Source: Dendrolimus kikuchii
Lineage: Eukaryota; Arthropoda; Insecta; Lepidoptera; Lasiocampidae
Direction: 5' to 3'
Assembly: GCA_019925095.2 (NCBI GenBank)
Contig: CM034415.1
Coordinates: forward strand, 4,125,001 to 4,189,000
DNA: 64,000 bases
Below the pieces are notes generated by a model that did no database searches, had not been told where the DNA came from, and saw nothing but the letters and a program-made list of their open reading frames with translations. Made by a program: the position numbers and the translations under genes. This document shows positions 10,501 through 22,500 of this stretch, one piece after another. Position 1 is the first letter of the stretch, and each line of letters starts with the position of its first letter.

Positions 10501-13500
10501 TTATAGCCTACGTGTTATTCTGATGTGTCAGCTATATTACTGTAAAGTTTCATCAAAATCCATTCAGTAGTTTTTGCGTGAAAGAGTAACAAACATACAT
10601 CCATACACCTGTACATACATTCTTAGAAACTTACGCGTTTTAAGTTATAGGAAGGAAGGATTATAGGATTGTGCGAATTATCCATAATATAACGCTTTTT
10701 CATCACCACGCGGGTGAGACCGCGGGCGCAGCTAGTATATAATATGTCTGTTTGTGTGCTGATTACTTTTTAAAATTTTTAAATACCTGCATAACTCCAA
10801 AAGAGACACCATCGACGTTTACCGGTCTTGTTATGACATCTTCATTGAACATGATTTTCGTCTTATTCAAATTCTACTTCTGTCTCTTCTCTTCTACTAT
10901 ATAGTAGATAGGGATAATTGTAGAATGAACTGTAACGTCCGTTGGCGATGGAGACCACTTTCCATCAGGTTAACCGTTGGTGTTCTTCAGTGAGTATTTT
11001 TCTTCCCCAGGAAGTGAACATGCGATTGTCGAAGATGGACGAGCTAGACGCTCTTATAACATAGGTATCATTTGCTAAGCCTCACAGACTATGTATACGC
11101 GACCGTTAGGCGCAGGAAAGAGACGGGTCGGACTGAGATAGATATAGTTTATTTTTAACCGTTATTAATTTGAAATTAAATAAATAAATTATAATTATAA
11201 GAATTGAATATAAAATGTAATAAGCCTTAACTCACTAGGAAATAAATGTTGTAGCGTTGTGCCTTTTATTGACCAGTAGGACCCTATTAGATCCCGGTAA
11301 ATGAGACCGGGCTACAGGCGTGCAGAACGCCGCCTGGAGCCCGGGACTCAGCATGTAAAGGGAACCGGGTTACAGGCGTGCAGAACGCCGCCTGGAACCC
11401 GGGACCCAAAAGGGTAGCGGAAACCGGGCTACGGGACTGCAGAACGCAACCGGAGCCCGGGATCCGTGAGGTATGCCTGCACTACTGCCTACTCCGAACG
11501 CGAGTAGGCCATAATGATGGTGCAGGCAGAGGTCCGCGCTCGACAGCGCACGTTTTTGTAATGAGGTAATGGTAAGGGCGCTCAGCGCTTTATATTTATA
11601 CTAATGAAGCGGGGGGCGAGGTAAACGCCCATTACGACGTCCCGCTAACAAAAACCATGGGTCACAACTGTGTAAGGACCCTCGAAATGTACTAAGATCT
11701 AGGGTGTACCAAAATGTATAATAGTGGTAAGTTAACATAAGGCTTAATGTATGTAAAATTAAGGAAATAAAGTAAAGGGGGTGTTACGACGAAGCGAGGG
11801 GTCGGCGGAGGTAGCCTCTATAAATATAGGACGCCTTTGGGGCGCATTTTTGTATTTTTGTAGTTCGTGAGTAGTTCGTTTAGTTCGTTCGCAGTTCATA
11901 AGAAGAAGCTCCCTCCCGCCAACGCCAACGAAGTCGAAGCCTCCCGTAGCATCGTTTTCGGTTGTTTTCATTTCGGAAAATCGGTTACCCGAACCAGCGA
12001 CCAACCCTCTACAGTCCTACAGTCCACTGCAACACCAACATCGTCTGGTCAGCTTCGAGCCGTATTGGAAGAACTGAAGTATGCCGAATACGAGAAGCAG
12101 AATCGAAAAGGACGCTGCGCAGGCGAACAAGAAGAGTGCGACAGAGGTAGCAACAACCTCAACGACAACTGGCAGTGTCACGGCGGAATCCGGAACAGAG
12201 ACTAGCTCAGTAAAAGCAACGACCGTAAAAGCAACGACAGTAAAAGCAACTGCCGTAAAAGCAACGCCAACGGCGTCGGCAACGACAGTAAAAGCAACAA
12301 TGCCGGTCTCTGTTACGGATTTGCAGCCACAACCACCGCCAGTTTTACGCGAAATACTTCGCAGAAAAGAATGCACTCTAGAAGAAACTTCAAGACCGCA
12401 GTCACTACGCTCCACGACTTCCCGCAGACGACTTGCCGAGCTGGAAGCCAAAGAGAGACTAGCCGCATTGAAGTTGAAACAGTTGGAGGCAGCCGTTGAA
12501 CTCGAACAAGCGAGAATAAATAGGCTACAAGCCGAATCATCGGACGATGATGACGTCATCGAAGAAAGCGAACTACCATCAAGAAGAGTAGACATGTGGT
12601 TCGAGAGACTGCCGCAAACGCAGGAACCACATGCCACAGAACCCCCCCCCGCCCCAGCGACGTTAGCCAGCGATATAGGGAGAATGAATGAACGGGGACA
12701 GGGCGTCCACGTCGGAAATATGGCACGCGGACAACGGGTCTCAGAACGAGGCCCGCCTGCACGTTCAAACGTCATGGATGTGACGTCACTGGCAGAAGCG
12801 ATCACTGAAGCGGCGCGAACGAGCACAAGACAGGCGCAGCGATACATGCAAGAACTCCCGACTTTTAATGGAAATAGTGGCGAATGGCTGTCCTTCCAGG
12901 CAGCCTTTCGGGAATCGGGAGGGAGCTTCTCAGCAGGGGAGAACGTCGCGCGCCTACGTAGAAGCCTAAGGGGAGCCGCACTGGAGGCCGTCAGTGCCCT
13001 GCTGATTACCCAGACGGGGCCTGAAGATATTTTGAAGGCATTGGAAAGAAGGTTCGGCCGTCCAGATGCCCTTGTGCTGGGAGAAATGGAGAAAATGAAG
13101 ACATGGACACGAGTCACCGACAGCCCTCGGGACTTGTGCCTATTTGCCAACAAGATGGCAAACCTAGTAGCAACAATTGAAGTATTGAACAAGCCGCAGT
13201 ATTTACATAGCCCAGAGATGCTACGCGCGGCAGTGGAGAAGCTGACTCCAATCGTAAGGAACAAGTGGTACGACTATGCAGCTATGAAGACCGAAGGGGT
13301 TCCGGAACTTAAGAAACTTGCGAGCTTCCTGAATGAAGAGGCAGACAAGTGCGCCGCGTATGCACCGATCGAACGCGAGAGCGAGATGGCACGATCGAAA
13401 AGGAGGACGGAGCACATACACATAGTGAACAACGACAGTGAACGCGTGAATATGAGAAAAAGTGAACCGTGCCCAGTCTGCAAACGCGATCATAAACTTA

Positions 13501-16500
13501 GCGATTGCCGCAAGTTCGTCGGTGCGGATGTGAGCGCGCGGTGGGACTTAGCCAAAAAGTGTAAAGTGTGCTTCCGCTGCCTGCGAAGTAGGCATCGACG
13601 TTCTTCGTGCCGCGCCCCGCCGTGTGGGGTGGAAAGGTGTACGCTACACCACCACCGCTTGCTGCATCACCAAAGGAGACCTGAAGTTAACGAGGTAAGT
13701 CCAAGTGCAGTGAGTGTGACGTCAGAACCGGCGGGAGAAGTGTTAGCGTCCGCGATCAACAGCGTTATCAATGATGGAAGAAACAAACGACGTGCCTATC
13801 TGAAGGTGGCCCCGGTCGCTATAACCGGACCGAGGGGCAGTCGTCACACCTACGCACTATTGGACGAAGGCAGCACCGTGACCATTATTGATGCGCAGCT
13901 GGCCGAGCAACTGGGACTTAGCGGACCACGGGATCCCATGAAGATGCAGGGAGTCAACGGTGAAGAATCATCGCATGACTACAGCATGCGAGTGTCCGCC
14001 AGGATAAGAGGCTCATATGAAACAGAAGAACACACACTGAGGGACGCTCGCACAATAAAGAACATGAGCTTCTTCAGCCAGACCGTTCATCGGAGCGATG
14101 TGCAGGGCTGTGCACATCTGCAGGAGATAGAAAATGTACTCATCTATGAAAGAGCTACACCGAAGATACTAATCGGCCAAGATAATTGGGAGCTGATTAT
14201 TTCAAATGAAGTACGTAAAGGCCCGCGTCACCAACCGGTCGCCTCTCGTACGCAGCTGGGTTGGGTGCTGCACGGCTGCCGCACCTCAACCACATCGCCG
14301 GTCGTGTTCTGCTCACACTTGAGCATGATGGAAGAAGACCACGACCCGCTTGAAGAAATTATGAAAAAATATTTCGCGTTGGAATCACTGGGAATCGAAC
14401 CCAGAACGCAGGTTAGCGATCCGCAACAACGCGCCTTGGAAATATTGGAAAAGAAAACTCGTCGTTTGGAAAATGGACAATTTGAAACGGGACTTTTATG
14501 GAAAGATGAAAGTTCACCTATGCCAAATAATTATGAAAATGCATTGAAGAGACTTCAGAACTTAGAAAAAAAATTGGATCGCGATGAAGAGCTTAAAGCG
14601 AAGTATGAAGAGAGAATTGAAAATTTAATGTTGTCAGGCTACGCCGAGCGCGCCTCCACTCCCCCCACCAGCGGGAGGACGTGGTATCTTCCCCACTTCG
14701 CCGTCGTGAATCCAGACAAGGAGAAAATAAGGGTGGTCCACGACGCAGCCGCCAAGTATCATGGCAGAAGTCTGAACGATATGTTGCTGCCTGGACCCGA
14801 CCTTCTTCGATCACTACCGGGAGTCATCATGAAGTACCGGCAGTATCCAGTGGCAGTGTCTGCCGACATAAAGGAAATGTTCATGCAAGTGAAGATCATA
14901 GAAGCCGACAGGGATGCATTACGCTTTCTGTGGCGTGGCAACCGCCGCGATAGCGAGCCTCCAGAGGAATATAGAATGACGTCGCTCATCTTTGGTGCAA
15001 CGTCTTCGCCTTGCGTAGCCTTGTACGTGAAAAACAAGAACGCAAGGGAATTTGAAAATGAAGACAGAGAAGCGGCGAGGGCAATAGTGGTCAATCATTA
15101 CATGGACGACTATCTGCAAAGCCTTCAAACAGTTGAAGAAGCCAGGAAAATGACAGCTGCCGTTGACAACATACAGCGGCGAGCGGGTTTCCAACTCCGA
15201 GGGTGGACCTCCAATTATAAGGAGGCGATTTCAAGCTTCGCGCCATCCGGTCAAACCACCGTTGAAATCGGCGGGAGCGAAATAGAAAAAACATTGGGTC
15301 TGATGTGGCACGTGAGAGAAGACACGCTTGGCTTTCGTGTCAATCAAAGAAGAGTTCCGGCAGAAGTATTGGCGGGGAGTCGAATGCCGACGAAGAGAGA
15401 GGCACTGGGACTCATTATGTCAATATTCGACCCCCTGGGGTTCATTTCCCCCCTCACCACACCGGCGAAACGCATCATGCAAGATACATGGAAATATAAA
15501 ACAACATGGGACGAAGTCATCCCGGAGGAACTGCAAGACAAATGGAAAAATTGGCTGAGAGACTTGATATCTCTACCTAACTTACGCATTCCACGCTGCT
15601 ACGAATATTCACCGGCAGCGATCAGGGAGTTGCACACATTCGTCGATGCTAGTGAAGAGGCATACGCTGCGGTTGTGTACATACGCACGACACGGGCGGA
15701 CGGCCGGGTCAACGTCATGATAGCGGCAGCTAAAAGTCGCGTGACACCAATGAAACCAGTCTCCATTCCGCGACTCGAACTCCAAGCAGCCGTCCTGGGA
15801 GCCCGCCTGAGCAAGTCCGTGCAAGAGGGACACGACTGGGAATTACACCGTCACACATACTGGAGCGACTCGCGCACTACGCTAGCATGGATTCGAGCGG
15901 AACCGCGAACTTACAAAACGTTCGTGGCCCATCGCCTCGCCGAAATAGAAGACCTCACTAAGAAGAATGAATGGCGATGGTTACCCTCGGCGCAGAACGT
16001 TGCAGATGACGCAACGCGTAAAACACCAAGTGACTTCAACCCACAACACAGGTGGTTTACGGGCCCCAAGTTCCTGTATCTTGACATAGAAAAATGGCCG
16101 CAAGAAACGAAGACCGAGGTGCCAACCACCGGAGAAGAAAAGTGCGCAACATTAACTGAAGACAATGACGTCATCGTCATCGACTTCAAACGTTTCTCAC
16201 GTTGGACTACCATAGTGAGAACGATGGGACGCGTACTTCAATTTATCAGACTATGCAAACGACCCACGAACACGGTGGCAGCCGCGCGCCGTAAAAGAAC
16301 AAAGAAGAATCCTACTCCAGACGAAGAGTGGAAGAAAAACATAAAGAAGAAGAACAAAGAAAAATCGAAGTGTCCAAAAGAAAATAACGTTGAAAGAAAA
16401 TTCAAGAAAATCAACGGGAAAATGTTAATGTTGTCTGAGCGTAAACTCATTGCGCTCGCACAACGCGAATCGTTCGGCGATAAACCGCTCGATACGATAC

Positions 16501-19500
16501 GTCGACGTCATAACAAGGGAGAGCTCGCCGGTTTAACTATAGAAACCGACGAACATAACATATTGCGGCTGCGAGGAAGAATCGACGAGGCGCAAGAAAT
16601 AAGCTACGAGATGGCCAATCCTGCCATCTTAGACGGGAAACATAAATACACAAAGTTGTACATACAACATGTACACGAGAAACTACACCATGGTGGCGTC
16701 GAGATGGTGGTCAACGAGCTACGACAGCGGCTGTGGGTTATGAAGATACGGCCCTCAGTCAAAGCAGTGTTGAGGAACTGCCTCCAATGCCGACTGAGGA
16801 GGGCCCAGCCAGCGAGTCCATCGACGGGGAGCCTGCCTGCAGCTCGCCTGGCGCATCACTCGCGCCCCTTCACCTTCACGGGCGTAGACTACTTTGGCCC
16901 ACTGGAGGTGACCGTGGGCCGTCACCGGGAGAAGAGATATGTGGCGTTATTCACATGTATGACGTCACGGGCACTACACCTCGAGGTCGTCGCGTCGCTG
17001 AGTGCTGACTCAGCCATCAACGCGCTGCGCCGCTTCATAGCGCGGCGCGGCGTCCCCACCGAACTCTGGAGCGACAACGCTACGTGTTTCCGCTCGGCCG
17101 ACCGCGAACTCGCGGAGGCTGGGCGCGCCGTCGAAGAGGAAGCGTCGCGCCGGCAGATCGCCTGGCGGTTCTTACCGCCGGCGGCACCCTTCATGGCCGG
17201 CGCCTGGGAGCGCATGGTGCGCACCGTCAAAGAGGCGTTGCGCGTCACCCTGCGCGAGCAGCGCCCGAGCGATGAGACGCTCGCCACACTGCTCGCCGAA
17301 GTCGAAGCCACCGTGAACTCGCGGCCGCTCACTCATGTGGCCGTGGGTCCCGACGAGCCCCCAGCCATCACGCCGAACCTGCTACTCCTGGGGCCGAACT
17401 GCCACATGCCGGCCCCCGGGAACTTCGAGGCCAGCGACGTGACTGCGCGCGCGCACTGGAGACGCGCGCAGTACCTCGCCGATGTCTTCTGGCGACGGTG
17501 GGTGCGGGAGTACCTGCCGCTACTACAATACCGGCGGGAGCCCTACGCAAGTGGTGACAACCCTAAGGTAGGCGATTTGGTTATTATTTGCGACCCAAAT
17601 CTGCCCCGTAACACATGGCCCCGAGGACGAGTGACTGCAGTGCATCCCGGCAGAGACGGCGAGGTTCGAGTCCTGGACGTGACGACGGCCAGCGGACGAG
17701 TGCTGAGGCGGCCTACCAAGAGAGTCGTCGTGCTGCCCATAGGAGAATCGCGAGACGCGACGGCGGGAGAATGTTGACGACGACAAACACAATGTATGAA
17801 ACTCACCGACCCGTCTCAATAGGCGATAAGAACATAGGTATAATTTGCTAAGCCTCACAGACTATGTATACGCGACCGTTAGGCGCAGGAAAGAGACGGG
17901 TCGGACTGAGATAGATATAGTTTATTTTTAACCGTTATTAATTTGAAATTAAATAAATAAATTATAATTATAAGAATTGAATATAAAATGTAATAAGCCT
18001 TAACTCACTAGGAAATAAATGTTGTAGCGTTGTGCCTTTTATTGACCAGTAGGACCCTATTAGATCCCGGTAAATGAGACCGGGCTACAGGCGTGCAGAA
18101 CGCCGCCTGGAGCCCGGGACTCAGCATGTAAAGGGAACCGGGTTACAGGCGTGCAGAACGCCGCCTGGAACCCGGGACCCAAAAGGGTAGCGGAAACCGG
18201 GCTACGGGACTGCAGAACGCAACCGGAGCCCGGGATCCGTGAGGTATGCCTGCACTACTGCCTACTCCGAACGCGAGTAGGCCATAATGATAGTGCAGGC
18301 AGAGGTCCGCGCTCGACAGCGCACGTTTTTGTAATGAGGTAATGGTAAGTTTTTTTTTTTTATTGGGGGGCAACTTGCTCGAGGGAGCTCCCTAAGGAGT
18401 TTTACCTCGGCTGGACTGTTGCCATGAATGGGGAATGAATTTAATGATGCCCACCATAGGGCGACACAAAATACTAATTGAGAACGGGCGACGGGTAATA
18501 TAAAGCCCGAAGGGAAGGATCACGGCGGGCCGGGATCGGTGGTTTGCGGTGGCCTACGCTATCTTACTGCCGTTTCGCAACGTGTTATGGCTGGGAGAGA
18601 AGAAACGGCGAAAGAAACTTCCCAGCAACACGCCTAGTCTATCCTGTGGGGTGAGCTATGTCTCCTAGCGTCCCTCGCGGGGACGTGGAGAGATCTTGAT
18701 TGGCGGCGTCTGAGACGCCGCCGTCTGTGTCTGTCTGTCGGTGCCTGCCAGCCTACTGTTCTAACCGTGGGCGGACTGATCCGGGCCAGCCGTTTCGTAA
18801 TAACGTCGACTCTGTCCGTCAGGACGTTACGCGGTCGTCGCACAAGAGCCTTTCGACGAGGCTTATAATCGGACGCGGACACGACGAGCGGATTTCGATG
18901 GTGCGGCGCGAGATCGAAATACTTACGCGAGAGCGACGTAATGTAGTTTTTGATGGAGGGAAGCTCCAGATCGCGGTGGAGGTCGACGTTACGCATATAG
19001 AGGGGAGCACCGACGGCTCTGCGCATGAATTTATTCTGCACGATTTGCAGTTTATCTAAAAGGGCAGGCTTGACATGGCCGAATACCACACTCGCGTATG
19101 TCATGATCGGGAGGATGCATGTTTTATACAGAGTAAGCTTGTGTCTGAGGGACATTTTGCTTCGTTTGTCTATCATGGGTGCTAAACGACCCATCACAAA
19201 TCGCGCTCTATTTCGGACTATAGTGATATGCTCGTTGAAGCGCAAGTTCCGATCTAGGGTGACACCAAGATATTTGGTGTACTTTGCCCAGGGGATTTGT
19301 TGGTCATAGAGCGAAATGGTTTTTAGGCGAAGGCTAGCGCGTTTGGGGGAGCGAAGCGTGCCCGGGGAAAAGAACATTGCTGCGCTTTTCTCCGGGTTTA
19401 CCTCTATCCTCCATTTGCGAAACCATTCGCCTAGTTCTGTGACAGCTGTCTGCAGCCGGATGCAAGCCATTTGTCGGTTTTGATCTGATGTATAGAGTGC

Positions 19501-22500
19501 GGTGTCATCCGCAAAGAGGGCCAACTCCACATCTGGAGTTTTTGGGATGTCGCTGGTGTACAGCGTGAAGAGTAGTGGCGACAGGGCCGAGCCCTGTGGT
19601 ACACCGGCTGTGAGTGGGTGAGGGGACGAGCGCGTTCCCTCCACTCGAAAACGGAAGCTACGACCTAGGAGGAAGTCTCGCAAGATGAGCACGAGTCTGT
19701 CTGGCATACCGAACTGGTACAGCTTGTAAATCAAGCCGTTGTGCCAGACCTTGTCGAAGGCTTTTGCTACGTCTAGAAACAGTGCGGCTGTTCCTATAGG
19801 GCGGGGGCGATGGGCAAAGTGAGATAATATGTGCTCCGTGATGCGGTGCACCTGTTGGACGCATGAGTGTCTGGCACGGAAGCCAAATTGCTCATCGGGT
19901 ATTAGATGTTTGCTGAAGGCAAAATCTCTAAGTCGAGAGAGGATGACCCTCTCGTAAAGCTTGCTGAGTGCGCTCAGTAGGCTGATTGGACGGTAGCTAG
20001 ACGGTTTATTAGCCGGTTTTCCCGGCTTGTGAATACCGATGACATCTGCTTCCTTCCAGATCGCGGGAAAGGAGCAGTTTGTTATGGCGGCATTGAAGAT
20101 GCTCACTAGAATTATAATTAGATGGGCGGGTAGGAGTTTTAAAACGCGATTGTTGATGCCATCGGTCCCTGGGGCCTTTCGCGGTTTGAGAGACTTGATC
20201 AGATCTTGCACTTCTTCGACCGTGACCGTGTCGAGTGTGGTTTCCGCTGGTAAGGAGGATCTACGTTCGACCTCGGAGTCTACCTCCGTCAGGTGTGACT
20301 GGTCGACGTTTTGCGTAGTGGGGGAGCATTGAAGCTCTAGACTCTGAGCAAGGCACTCGGCCTTCTCCTCGTCATCGAACGCCTCGGTGTTGTCGGCTCT
20401 TTCTAGCGCGGGTATGACAGTAAGGGTGTCTGATTTGAGAGCTCTAGCCAGCTTCCAGTATGCCTGGTGAGTTGGCTCGATATCCCTCAACGTTCTGTCC
20501 CAACGTTGTTCCCTGACTTCCCGGATACGTAGTTTGACCTCGCGCTCTAGTTCGCGGAGTCGGACTCTGTTATCCTCGGTGGGATATCTGTCGTGAGCTC
20601 TGGAGGCGGCTCTCTTTTCCCTCAGCAGTACCCTCACCTCGTCCGGCAGGCATAAGTGGCGGTCATCCTCCACTGGCACCTGCCTGGACGAGTTCCGCAC
20701 TGCGGATTGAAGGTGGCTGGTGAGGGCCTCGATTGCCGTCTCCGTGTCATGGCGGGACACGATGTGGTCCGGGATGCGGTCCAGGTCTTGTGAGCTGGTT
20801 GCCTTGAGGAGGGTCTCAAGTCTCAACCAATCCACAGAGGTCCTAGTTTCAGATGTCTGGTCTGTCTGTGGTCCTAATCTGAGGATAACCGGACGATGGT
20901 CCGAGTCGATATCGTCCATCGTTTCGATCGAATGGAACTGAAGGGTTACGCCCCTCAGTAATGCTAGGTCGAGAGTGTTTGGGGTCCCCCAGTCGCGGTT
21001 GGGGGGGTATCTTGTGGGGGTCATGGGAGTTAGTATATCAAACAAAAGATTGTCTGATATATTTATTAGGGCTCTGCCATTGGGGTTAGTGGTATTGCAA
21101 TTCCACTGCTCGTGTTTGCAATTCAGATCTCCGGCTATAATAACAGCCGGGCCTAAGTTGAATAGGGTTTCTAGGTCTTTCTTAATAAGGGTTTTTTGGC
21201 ATGCGAGGTATGCTGAAACTATGACTAGAGGTTGGTGGCCAGTCATTGCTAGTAATGGTAAGGGCGCTCAGCGCTTTATATTTATACTAATGAAGCGGGG
21301 GGCGAGGTAAACGCCCATTACGACGTCCCGCTAACAAAAACCATGGGTCACAACTGTGTAAGGACCCTCGAAATGTACTAAGATCTAGGGTGTACCAAAA
21401 TGTATAATAGTGGTAAGTTAACATAAGGCTTAATGTATGTAAAATTAAGGAAATAAAGTAAAGGGGGTGTTACGACGAAGCGAGGGGTCGGCGGAGGTAG
21501 CCTCTATAAATATAGGACGCCTTTGGGGCGCATTTTTGTAGTTCGTGAGTAGTTCGTTTAGTTCGTTCGCAGTTCATAAGAAGAAGCTCCCTCCCGCCAA
21601 CGCCAACGAAGTCGAAGCCTCCCGTAGCATCGTTTTCGGTTGTTTTCATTTCGGAAAATCGGTTACCCGAACCAGCGACCAACCCTCTACAGTCCTACAG
21701 TCCACTGCAACACCAACACTACCATCATGCAAAATTTAATTTAAATCGGTCCAATCGTTTCGGAGGTTAGCCCCTACAAACAGAGAAACAAAAAATTAGA
21801 AATAAATCTAAATTAGTTCTATTTCACTTCTTACGTCCCCCTGACTCGGTTTATAGCATTTTTTCTCATTGTACAGAAATTTGACCTCTACAGTCTTATT
21901 ATATGTATAGAATATAGATAGATAAATGAAAATTTATTAAATTAAAGCAGCCAAGGCATCAGTCCCACCATAATGCTGGTCTCTTAAAACTAGCGGTGAA
22001 CCTCTGCTGTCCCCTTAACGTATCATCACGGCAGACATTTCATCATTGCAAAGCGTAAAATATATAGCTATCTATATATATAAAAATCAATTGCTGTTCG
22101 TTAGTCTCGCTAAAACTCGAGAACGGCTGGACTGATTTGGCTAATTTTGGCTTTCAATTATTTGTGGAAGTCCAGGGAAGGTTTAAAAGGTGAGTAAATA
22201 TGAGAAAAACGCTTGGAATATAGTAAAAACAACAATTTCGCTTTCCCTTAGAAACTATTCCTACCTGTCAAACGTTTGACGTTCGTCCCGTCGTTCAGAA
22301 ATCAACGATTTTTATTTATTGATTCTGAGGCGGTACGAAGTTTGCCGGGTCAGCTAGTATATTATAAAATTGTAGTCTTTTGTTTCTTACATTTTTTGTG
22401 TCGGCCTGTTTGTTCGAGATTCACGTAAAAACTACTAGGCCGATTTCGATGCGCTTTTCGCTAATCGATAGCAAATTCTCGGACTTAAAAACTGCCGGTA

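Larger units (their letters stand above)
11058..12040 (+). repeat. BEL/Pao 5' LTR, first ~59 bp missing
   Basis: Aligns with constant offset (6773) to the 3' LTR from 17831 to the nested LINE, then resumes after it. The 3' LTR starts at TGTTGACGACGAC (17772); that start is absent here. Ends CAACACCAACA at 12040. Seen differences are C/A at 11072, G/A at 11519 and a roughly 10-bp indel near 11850. Contains the TATA box and four hairpins listed separately. Confidence 0.9.
11058..21718 (+). mobile_element. BEL/Pao LTR retrotransposon, nested insertion in 3' LTR
   Basis: Complete internal region with one long gag-pol ORF, flanked by a 5' LTR clipped at its left end and a 3' LTR split by a LINE. 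LTRs differ by only a few changes over about 1 kb, so the copy is young. No target duplication can be seen: the left flank is PANK exon 4, the right flank is the middle of a Helitron-like element. That mismatch shows that the left boundary is not the original insertion point. Confidence 0.93.
17772..21718 (+). repeat. BEL/Pao 3' LTR, interrupted
   Basis: Starts TGTTGACGACGAC directly after the ORF and a purine-rich GACGGCGGGAGA tract, ends CAACACCAACA. About 1034 bp when the nested LINE (18350-21251) and one copy of its target duplication are removed. A TG...CA layout is present. Confidence 0.88.

Noticed and set aside
11378..11569. Short ORF in the LTR, repeated in the 3' LTR
   Set aside because: It spans the hairpin array; the repeat is explained by LTR duplication, not coding.
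12017..13264. 415-codon minus-strand ORF
   Set aside because: Antisense shadow of the BEL gag; Ser/Val-rich with no domain.
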